Assembly: GCA_022113835.1 (NCBI GenBank)
Contig: JAILWY010000010.1
Location: 6,473,501-6,537,500 of the forward strand
DNA length: 64,000 bases
DNA from: Atopsyche davidsoni
Lineage: Eukaryota > Arthropoda > Insecta > Trichoptera > Hydrobiosidae
Direction of reading: 5' to 3'
In this document: positions 22,771-30,640 of the stretch, piece by piece
How positions within the stretch are numbered: the stretch's first letter is position 1
Layout of the letters: each line of letters starts with the position of its first letter
The notes under the pieces: generated by a model
Seen by the model: only the letters and a program-made list of their open reading frames with translations
Told to the model about the DNA's origin: nothing
The model's database searches: none
Translations under genes and position numbers: made by a program

Positions 22771-22854
22771 ATACTGTTTTCCCCAGAGATAAATCTGCCT
22801 ACAATAGTGTTTAAGTTTATTGTCTATCAGGTTAATCTCTAGGGAAGATTCGTA
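22771..22854 (+). ncRNA. HP-D1 pre-miRNA-like hairpin
   Basis: CCCCAGAGATAAATCTG pairs with CAGGTTAATCTCTAGGG, and CAATAG with TTATTG at the top; base TACTGTTTT / AGATTCGTA. About 28 paired positions and a small loop. Confidence 0.65.
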
Positions 22855-23015
22855 TGCATCAACTTTAGCAAGCCGACACCCTCTGGCCAGCCATCATTTA
22901 CCACATTTTCACAAGATTTTTATGAAAAAAGTTTTATTGTTATATTTTCTTCAGGTTAAATAACGATTTTGAATAATATCGATGTCATTAGAAATTTTTC
23001 ATGAAAACAATTTTA

Positions 23016-23099
23016 ATACTGTTTTCCCCAGAGATTAATCTGCCTTCAATAGTGTTTAAGTTTATTGTCTATCAGGTTAATCTCTAGGGAAGATTCGTA
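23016..23099 (+). ncRNA. HP-D2 pre-miRNA-like hairpin
   Basis: As HP-D1, but the 5' arm reads AGAGATTAATCTG, changing one pairing position. Confidence 0.65.
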
Positions 23100-23260
23100 T
23101 GCATCAACTTTAGCAAGCCGACACCCTCTGGCCAGCCATCATTTACCACATTTTCACAAGATTTTTATGAAAAAAGTTTTATTGTTATATTTTCTTCAGG
23201 TTAAATAACGATTTTGAATAATATCGATGTCATTAGAAATTTTTCATGAAAACAATTTTA

Positions 23261-23344
23261 ATACTGTTTTCCCCAGAGATTAATCTGCCTTCAATAGTGT
23301 TTAAGTTTATTGTCTATCAGGTTAATCTCTAGGGAAGATTCGTA
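23261..23344 (+). ncRNA. HP-D3 pre-miRNA-like hairpin
   Basis: Identical in the stem to HP-D2, 245 bp downstream. Confidence 0.65.
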
Positions 23345-23505
23345 TGCATCAACTTTAGCAAGCCGACACCCTCTGGCCAGCCATCATTTACCACATTTTC
23401 ACAAGATTTTTATGAAAAAAGTTTTATTGTTATATTTTCTTCAGGTTAAATAACGATTTTGAATAATATCGATGTCATTAGAAATTTTTCATGAAAACAA
23501 TTTTA

Positions 23506-23589
23506 ATACTGTTTTCCCCAGAGATTAATCTGCCTTCAATAGTGTTTAAGTTTATTGTCTATCAGGTTAATCTCTAGGGAAGATTCGTA
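23506..23589 (+). ncRNA. HP-D4 pre-miRNA-like hairpin
   Basis: Identical in the stem to HP-D2, 490 bp downstream. Confidence 0.65.
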
Positions 23590-23750
23590 TGCATCAACTT
23601 TAGCAAGCCGACACCCTCTGGCCAGCCATCATTTACCACATTTTCACAAGATTTTTATGAAAAAAGTTTTATTGTTATATTTTCTTCAGGTTAAATAACG
23701 ATTTTGAATAATATCGATGTCATTAGAAATTTTTCATGAAAACAATTTTA

Positions 23751-23834
23751 ATACTGTTTTCCCCAGAGATAAATCTGTTTTCAATAGTGTTTAAATTTAT
23801 TGACTGACAGGTGTATTTCTAGAGAAGATTCGTA
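23751..23834 (+). ncRNA. HP-D5 pre-miRNA-like hairpin
   Basis: Diverged copy: AGAGATAAATCTGTTTTCAATA is opposed to TATTGACTGACAGGTGTATTTCT. Several arm bases differ from HP-D1-D4 but the stem remains. Confidence 0.6.
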
Positions 23835-24288
23835 TGCATAAACTTTAGCAAGCCGACACCCTCTGGCCAGCCAATATTTTCCTCATTTTCATAAGATTTT
23901 TCTGAAAAGAGTTTTGGTATATTTTCTTTAAGTTTAAAACGACTTTGATATATATATCGATATCATTAGAGATCTTTCAGGAAAACTGTATAAATACTGT
24001 TTTCCACAGAGATAGTGACTAAATTTTTGTTGTAAAATTTCTTGATTCAAAAATGTGTATTGTATTTTGAAAAAATAGATCAACTGTTTCTGTGCAAAAT
24101 ATGTCTGGCCATTATTATTGCAGAATTCCTTTGAAATTAAATAACGTATATACTTGATATTTCTTGAAAAAAATTAAGCAGCAAAAACTTCACAATATGC
24201 ACAGCAATATTTTTGTACTACTATTTTTCGAATTAAACTCCATCATGGATCCCAGAGACACCCAAGAAAATCTCAAGCAAATATATTT

Positions 24289-24367
24289 GTTGTTTTTAAT
24301 AGGTATAAATTAGACGTACAATGATATTTGACATATTGTGCAATAATTTATGCCCATTAAAGCCAAT
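24289..24367 (+). ncRNA. HP-A25 pre-miRNA-like hairpin
   Basis: Duplicate of HP-A23, differing at one position in the 3' arm (gcaataattt instead of gcagtaattt). Confidence 0.6.
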
Positions 24368-24946
24368 AATACTCTACGCAGCCACAAACATCAGAAGCAC
24401 TCGTCAGGGAGCAGAAAGAGAGTAGCCCCGTGATAATCAGAACGTTTATTTTATTTTCATGGTTTGCGGTATGACAAGTATTTCTCAGGTGTGTATTTTT
24501 ATTTTCGATCAACATTTGCATTTACTATCAGGACAGATAACGGGTGTTAAATTACATGGTACTGAAATAACTTTTTGTTTATAACTAAAATGAATATTCT
24601 TTTTCAGGTATTGTGATTAAAACTCCATAGAAGTACCAGTCATATTCTATTAAATTCCCCTGCCAGAAGTTCAGATCACAGGCAAAAGTTTCCATGTAAT
24701 TGTCAAGCCTCCCTTCACCCACATAAGATAGGTGATTTTGTATACTGACTATTACGAATTTATTTAATTTATAAAAAATACCAAAGATAAGTAAATACTT
24801 GAATATTGTGGCACACATATATTAGAGCTGTAAAATGAATAAACTTAATGCTACACAAATTTGTCAAAAACATTTTTCTCACATTCTCAGATTCCCTCAC
24901 TATGGATGCCGGAAATCTCCAAGAATGCCCCCAGAAGACATTATTT

Positions 24947-25025
24947 GTTGTTTTTTATGAGCGTTAATTTAACCTAGCATGAAATTTGATACATGTTAAG
25001 AGAATGTACGCTTATGAAAAACAAT
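24947..25025 (+). ncRNA. HP-A26 pre-miRNA-like hairpin
   Basis: Duplicate of HP-A24 with small changes (cgcttatgaaaaacaat in the 3' arm). Confidence 0.55.
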
Positions 25026-25880
25026 AGCACTCTACACAGTTACAAATATCCAGACATGTTTGATTATAATTATAACCACCATCGGTCGATCAGTTCTTTT
25101 TAATGAAGTCGTCAATTGGGATATCAATAAAATGTGGTGATCATATATTCACTACAGTATTACGACTATAACGACAGGTTTTTTATTATATGCTTTTTAA
25201 AAAATAATAAATAAATTGATCTCTCATTATTCGAATTTTGGGTTTACCTATTTGAACAAATTTTCTATGGTTTATGTTTATCTTGAAAAATATTTTCTTC
25301 CAGCAACCGCATGATGTGTGCTCGATGACCCAATACTCGACCCTGGAGACCAAAAACCGGCAATGCAAAGCAAAATCTGCTTCCATAAACACATAGATTA
25401 GTACGTGGACGATGGAGACTTTGAAAAAAATCTGTGATATCTCTTGCTACCAGGCGGAAGTACTCAGGTCATTTTGAACAAGTCTCAACTTTTTTCCAAT
25501 TATTAATTGGAACATGAAAGGATATCCGATTACGGACAAAAGCTTCCGTGACAGATTCATACACCTCTTCACCCATTTAAGATAAGTAATTTATAATCCT
25601 GACTTGATTCGTCAGATGATTGCATATTTGACACATTTGACTTATTTTAACATATTTTTTATAGTTTGTATTTATCTTAAATATATTTTTTTTTCTTTCA
25701 GCAATCTCTAAGGATTCGTATGCATCATCTTTATCAAGCCGTTACCTCTGGCCAGCCATCATTTACAACATTTTCACAAGGTTTTTATGAAAAAAGTGTG
25801 ATTGTAATATTTTCTAAAGGTTTAATAACGATTTTGAATAATATCGATATCATTAGAGATTTTTCAGGAAAACTATTTTA

Positions 25881-25963
25881 ATACTGTTGTCCTCAGAGGT
25901 AAATTTGTCATCTATTGTGTTTAAATTCATCAGATGACAGATGTACCCCTGAGGAAGATCGTA
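25881..25963 (+). ncRNA. HP-D6 pre-miRNA-like hairpin, diverged
   Basis: TCCTCAGAGGTAAATTTGTC pairs with GACAGATGTACCCCTGAGGA, and ATCTATTG with CATCAGAT. Both arms differ from HP-D1-D5 at several opposed positions while the stem is at least as good. The best compensatory-change case in the window. Confidence 0.65.
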
Positions 25964-26201
25964 TGCATCAACTTTAGCAAGCCGACACCCAATAAAATAA
26001 ATCAACTGTTTCTGTGCAAAATATGCCTAGCCATTATTATTGTAAAATTCCTTTAAAATTATATAACTTGATTTTTCTTAAAAAAATTAAGCAAAAAAAA
26101 CTTCACAATGTACACAGCAATATTTTTGTACTACTATTTTTTTAATCAAACCCCATTATGGATACCAGAAACATCCAAGAAAATCTCAAGCAAATATATT
26201 T

Positions 26202-26280
26202 GTTGTTTTTAATAGGTATAAATTAGACGTACAATGATATTTGACATATTGTACAATAATTTATGCCCATTAAAGCCAAT
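26202..26280 (+). ncRNA. HP-A27 pre-miRNA-like hairpin
   Basis: Third copy of HP-A23. 5' arm unchanged; the 3' arm reads gtacaataatttatgccc. Last hairpin of the cluster; a final module D at about 26520 ends it. Confidence 0.6.
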
Positions 26281-26931
26281 ACTACTCTACGCAGCCACAA
26301 ACATCAGAATCACTCGTCAGGGAGCAGAAAGAGAGTAGCCCCGTGATAATCAGCACGTTTATTTTATTTTCATGGTTTGAGGTATGTCAAGTATTTCTCA
26401 GGTGTGTATTTTTTTTTCGATCAACATTTGCATTTACTATCAGGACAGATAAAGGGTGTTAATTAACATGGTACTAAAATAACTTTTTGTTTATAACTAA
26501 TATGAATACTCTGTTTCAGGTATAGTGATTAAAACTCCATAGAAGTACCAATCATATTCTATAAAATTCCCCTGCCAGAAGTTCAGATCACAGGCACAAG
26601 TTTCCACGTAATCGTCAAGCCCCCCTTCACCCACATAAGATAAGTGATTTTGTATACTGACTATTACGTTTATTTTAATTTTAAAGATATCAAAGAAAGT
26701 AGATACTTGAATATTGAGGCACATATATAATAGAGCTTAAAAATTAACAAACTTAAAACTGCACAAATTTATCATATAAAAACAATAAACCTCACGATTT
26801 ATTAAGAACTACTAGTACCTTAAAATGTTTTTTAAATAAAACTTCTAAATTTAAAATAATAAAGTAACACAAAGAGATATGTATAGCGGAATTGCGACAA
26901 TTGCAGTTTCCGTGTTTTGGATCTCCTAGAG

Positions 26932-27487
26932 CAGTGTTTTTCAACATGTAGGTCGCGACCCCCAGGGGGGTCGCGGGTACAAGGAAAAGACAAAAAGCGG
27001 GTACATTAAACTACATTTTCAGTGAAAATGCTGTGCCTGTTTGTTTTTAATAATTTGTCTAAACGTGGTTCTATTTTTGAGACGCAAATAACCAAATCAT
27101 TTTCTAATCGGAGACTATTTCTCTTTTTGGTTTTTATGTCTACCATTGATGAGAACGTTAGCTTGCCTAGTTAGGAAGTAGCGAATGGCAATAATAATTT
27201 TAAAGCTTCCCTTGCCAGCTCTGAATATTCTTGTTTTCTCTTTACCCAAAAGACGTCAATATTTTGCGATTGAATTTCCATTTTAAGCAAGCCGTTAGCA
27301 GCTAAATCTATAATATTTTTCGAATTTCCTTCCACAATACCTATATTTAGTTTTCAATCAATATATGTCTCAACAAAAAAAATATATACGTAGTCTTTAA
27401 AATCACTGACATATAGAAGTTATATTAGTTCTCTACCCCTAGTAATTTACAAAAGGTTCGCGTATTCAAAAATGTTGAAAAACACTG
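26932..27487. mobile_element. hAT (Charlie-type) DNA transposon relic
   Basis: Terminal inverted repeats CAGTGTTTTTCAACAT (start) and ATGTTGAAAAACACTG (end). An 8-bp target duplication flanks them: TCCTAGAG at 26924-26931 and CCCTAGAG at 27488-27495, with one mismatch. A subterminal palindrome GCGACCCCC / GGGGGGTCGC at about 26954-26975 is typical of this group. Internally deleted to 556 bp but keeps the C-terminal end of a transposase on the minus strand. Inserted just outside the hairpin cluster. Confidence 0.9.
27006..27335 (-). pseudogene. hAT transposase C-terminal fragment
   Basis: On the minus strand a frame reads through IIDLAANGLLKMEIQ, then FWVKRKQEYSELAREALKLL, LPFATS, one in-frame stop, and IKTKKRN followed by ENDLVICVSKIEPRLDKL, ending at TAA (27006-27008). 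This is the conserved C-terminal dimerisation region of hAT transposases (FW..EYPELA..AL..LLPF, then KTK.RN.L..ENDL). The catalytic N-terminal part is missing and the stop lies where the family has TTYLCE, so no active enzyme can be made. Confidence 0.85.
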
Positions 27488-27495
27488 CCCTAGAG

Positions 27496-28960
27496 CACCT
27501 TTGTTTGAAGTCCTAAGCAAACGTACAATGTGTTTTATTTTCATGACACGGGCCGTATTCTCGTGTCAGAACTTGCAGTATGTTCCCACACAGATGGGCG
27601 ATGACAGACGATGCTTGTCTGTTCAAATCCACTAGAATGGTCGACATGTATTATTTTTATTTTTCATGTCTATGTCTACTTTTCATATTATTCAAAATAT
27701 AAAAATCAGGTATATTTAAGGATTTAGACGGAATTTCCCAAAAAAGAATCGTTCTGGCGAATGTTTTGTTAAGTTTGGGATGTATGCCGAACAATTCTCA
27801 AATATTCCTCAATATTCTTATATCTTCGCAATATTCTCCAGAAATGCATCTTTCACCATCCATCTTTTATAACAATTAGCTGGCAGGTTGTCACTTGCTT
27901 TTTTATGGAGGGTCATTTGATTAAACATGTCTTTGGTTTATTTATTTATTATTAACCTTTTTGTTAAACGCGATTCACTAACTCTGTGTGTAGTTTCAAA
28001 TAAGTTTTTATAGAAATTTGTTGATTCTGTGTGTTTAATAAGTTTTTATTTAAATATAAGATGTAAATTTGGAATTATGCTTCATTTTTATAGAGGTTTA
28101 CAAAAATCAGAAATTACTTATGTCTTATTTCATTGTTATCTAAATATTCTAAATAGTAATTGATAATTATTAAAGTCAGATAATCAACAAAAGATTCTAT
28201 AAGCCCAAGTTGAAAAAGTAAATCATTTGAAAAATTTATTGGTTTTCTCATTTTTTTGGTTTATTTGCATACAACCCCTAAAATTTAGATTAAGTAGTAA
28301 CAATAATGATGCGATGATAAAAATGAATAATAAATGTTAGTTGTTTTCATTAAAAAAATGTCAATTTAATTTAAACAATATTAAAATATAACGATATTTA
28401 TGATGATATCGAGCGTGAGTCAAGCTTAAAAGATCCGTCTACACTTATTATATGCACAAAAAAACATATTTTAGCTTAAAATACAATAGATTTGAAGTCT
28501 CGTTTTTTTAGGTTTAATATCGTAAATGGAGTTTCACATTATAAAACCTCTTTAATAAATTATGCAGTGTGATACGTGTAAAATGTACGTATAACTGAAC
28601 ATGACAACTCTTTCGCTTCTCAGGGGATTCCCCCTATGCAGGTAAAGTGTAACATTGACTCGTTATTTTCCAGCCTTTCATAGTTTATTGTCGAGTACAA
28701 CATAGTCGTGTTTATTTTTAGAAGGCGTCTGAATTATTTCTCGCGTTCCTTATTTGTTTTAGCATTTCTGATGCCTCCCATTGTGTAAACATCTGCATAC
28801 ATTTTGTTTGTTATGGCCATGTACGCATCGTACCAAGTCTCATGGTTATTTAATCAAGCATTTCAGAAACACACGAACCGAGAATAAACTAATTTATTAA
28901 GAGTTAAAAATCTTTGGACAGATATTTTAAAGTATAGAGTTTAAGATTTTTGGTTGATTT
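27496..28960. other. AT-rich interval, no gene recognised
   Basis: Nothing supported. A slightly GC-richer patch at about 27545-27640 holds short inverted repeats (cacgggccgtattctcgtg) but no clear element. Confidence 0.5.
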
Positions 28961-28974
28961 TAATAGTTAAAATG

Positions 28975-29065
28975 ACTTCCGGCGCACGTGCCGGATATCA
29001 TTCCACCCCTCGAGCGACCGACCGCGGCCCTCAGGCTCGAGGCGCCCGTTCTAGGATCCAGAACA
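28975..29065 (-). mobile_element. Short GC-rich patch, probable transposon scrap
   Basis: About 90 bp of GC-rich sequence in AT-rich DNA. The minus strand reads RTGASSLRAAVGRSRGGMIS and continues in frame to SGTCAGSHF. No flanking repeats or TSD were found. The abrupt composition change suggests an inserted retroelement remnant, but I cannot assign a family. Confidence 0.3.
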
Positions 29066-29761
29066 CAGGGTGATATAAAAATAGCACAAGTACTTTTTTT
29101 ATTTTTATAAAAAAAATACAAATTCAGTTCTTTCATAGTAGGTACTATGGTATTCTTCATGATAATATTCAATAGTGTGCTTTATTTGTATTCATTGCAT
29201 AAATAATATTTAAACCTAAGAAATAATCAATGATTATAAATACCTATTAACATCTTGCTATTTAATTTTCTTAAAGCAATTTAGACTGTTAAATTCAGTC
29301 GTTAATGATATTTTATGACCTTTTTTAAAATTTATTAAATAACAATTCAATCCATTAATCAAAATAATTATCAGTTTGAAGCTCAAAGAGCCACTTTGTT
29401 ATATAGTTGTACTGTGGTTAGAGACATAGCAAGCTGTGCTTATTATATGCATACATATTTCCAGAATTGTGAGAATTATTTTCCATTTTGAGGCGTGAGG
29501 AGCAATCAAAATCATTCAACACTAAAATATAATTTACCTTAAAATATCGGACCCATCAGTAATATTCTAATTATATTTAGAAAAAATATATTTCTTAAAA
29601 AAATCTTAAGTGTTGTTCGCTGCATTTCCAAAAGAAAAATGATAAGGTCATCCGCATGGCGAAGTCAATTAAATCGATGCAAGTCATTTTTAGAGTAAAA
29701 ATGAGTGCCATGGTATGTTGAGCAAGTCGCTATCTGAATTTAATCATGAACAGGAAGTGTC

Positions 29762-29892
29762 AGAGAACGATCTCTAATACAATTCAGCGGCAGACTGAAT
29801 TGAGGTGACGGCTAAATACTAAATAATGGATGCCACGAACGTGGCCCGTGATCGACAGAAATGAAATCTACCAGACTACAGGGACCGATCCC
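29762..29892. repeat. Run of four short perfect hairpins
   Basis: Within 131 bp: AGAG/CTCT (29762-29775), CAATTCAG/CTGAATTG with a 7-nt loop (29780-29802), GCCACG/CGTGGC with a 2-nt centre (29832-29845) and GGGA/TCCC (29881-29892). Unlike its AT-rich neighbours the segment is of average GC content. Function unknown; it could be a structured RNA or a transposon end. Confidence 0.4.
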
Positions 29893-30356
29893 TAAACTAA
29901 ACAGTTACCATGACATTTATTCGTTAAAATGTATATTTATTTTATTCAAGCACAACAACAATTTCAAAACCCCAAATATGATATATTGACGTGTAAATTT
30001 TTAACGGAAACTCTACTTCTGATCATTTCATTATTATTTAATATTAACATATACATAACAATAATAGTAACATTTTCGTAGGTTTTGGCAGCCGTTGTTG
30101 AGTTGATCCGTTTTCTTGGGTGTTATTCTCCTTGGGGTATATATTACTCCGACTTACTTATGATACCAAATAGTACTTGCTATATAATATAATGTAATAA
30201 AATATTAGAAGTTAAAACAATTTTATATAACAAAATCACTTATATTGTGCTCAATTTCGTTTATATGAAACAGGTTTTAAGGCATGGTAATAAAGTACCA
30301 TCATTTATAATATGAATATTTGGTATAACCATAATAACGTTCTTTGTTTCCATCAG

Positions 30357-30640
30357 TTGCTTTGGCGGATTCTGCGGTTGGACGTCACCTCCATCCCCCT
30401 CCCCGACGGAAGCCACCTTGACGCCGTGGGAGAGATTGTGCACGGGACAAGGAGGCAAGGCTCGTAACAGCCCTGACCACCTCCGCCCCCTCCCCCATGC
30501 CACTCACACAGAGTTTCTCTCGACCGGTGTGAGACGACACAACCCCCGAAGACCCGAAGGTGACTTTTTCATCTATGAAGACTCGCCGGAAGGTTCATAT
30601 CGCAAGTGATGTAATAACTCAAAACGAAGACTGCGACAGT
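30357..30640 (+). pseudogene. GC-rich exon-like segment, unrecognised
   Basis: A sharp GC-rich island preceded by an excellent 3' splice-site-like tract (cgttctttgtttccatcag, ending 30356). Directly after it one frame reads LLWRILRLDVTSIPLPDGSH and continues to a TAA at about 30470, with almost every third base G or C, as in a real coding exon. Other plus-strand frames (one ending FIYEDSPEGSYRK at 30609, one with VTFSSMKTRRKVHIAS) look equally protein-like further on. That suggests either a terminal exon plus 3'UTR or a frameshifted relic of a longer coding sequence. I do not recognise the protein. Confidence 0.35.

Larger units (their letters stand above)
22653..23990 (+). repeat. 245-bp tandem array carrying HP-D
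   Basis: The tag ggttaatctctagggaagat recurs with successive starts exactly 245 bp apart (22831, 23076, 23321, 23566; diverged unit at 23811). Inner units are almost identical. The first copy begins after a strong tttttctttcag acceptor-like site (ending 22652). The last unit runs into the duplicated block at 24003. Confidence 0.9.
2315..26760 (+). ncRNA. Multi-exon non-coding host with at least 50 pre-miRNA-like hairpins
   Basis: Over about 24 kb the same small set of modules recurs in variable order. They are: a hairpin-A exon followed by a conserved tail (ctctacgcagccacaaacat, then agcagccccgtg); a hairpin-B exon containing cagtcgtc; module D starting after tttcag (GTGCAGTGATTAAA); module E starting after ttcttacag (CAACCGCATGATG); and the hairpin-C and hairpin-D units. 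All acceptor-like sites are on the plus strand. The longest open frames are about 93 codons, are not shared by most copies and run through the hairpin stems, so a protein product is unlikely. The layout recalls lineage-specific miRNA clusters made by tandem duplication of a repeated-exon transcript, such as primate C19MC. Transcription and processing are inferred; hairpin-forming potential and repetition are seen directly. Confidence 0.6.

Noticed and set aside
4103..26640. Module D/E as C/D or H/ACA snoRNAs
   Set aside because: TGATGA-like and CTGA-like tetramers occur, but I could not find correctly spaced C/D box pairs with a closing stem, nor two hairpins with H and ACA boxes.
2700..26760. 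HP hairpins as MITEs
   Set aside because: The hairpins lack target duplications and constant terminal repeats. Conserved sequence extends far beyond each stem on both sides and includes splice-like sites, and the arms vary between copies while still pairing. MITE copies would share fixed ends.
2700..26760. CRISPR array
   Set aside because: Eukaryotic context, repeat units of 245-250 bp and hairpin modules rather than short identical repeats with unique spacers.
30261..30503. 80-codon minus-strand frame
   Set aside because: Crosses the plus-strand splice-acceptor tract into AT-rich DNA. The plus strand has the better coding signature.
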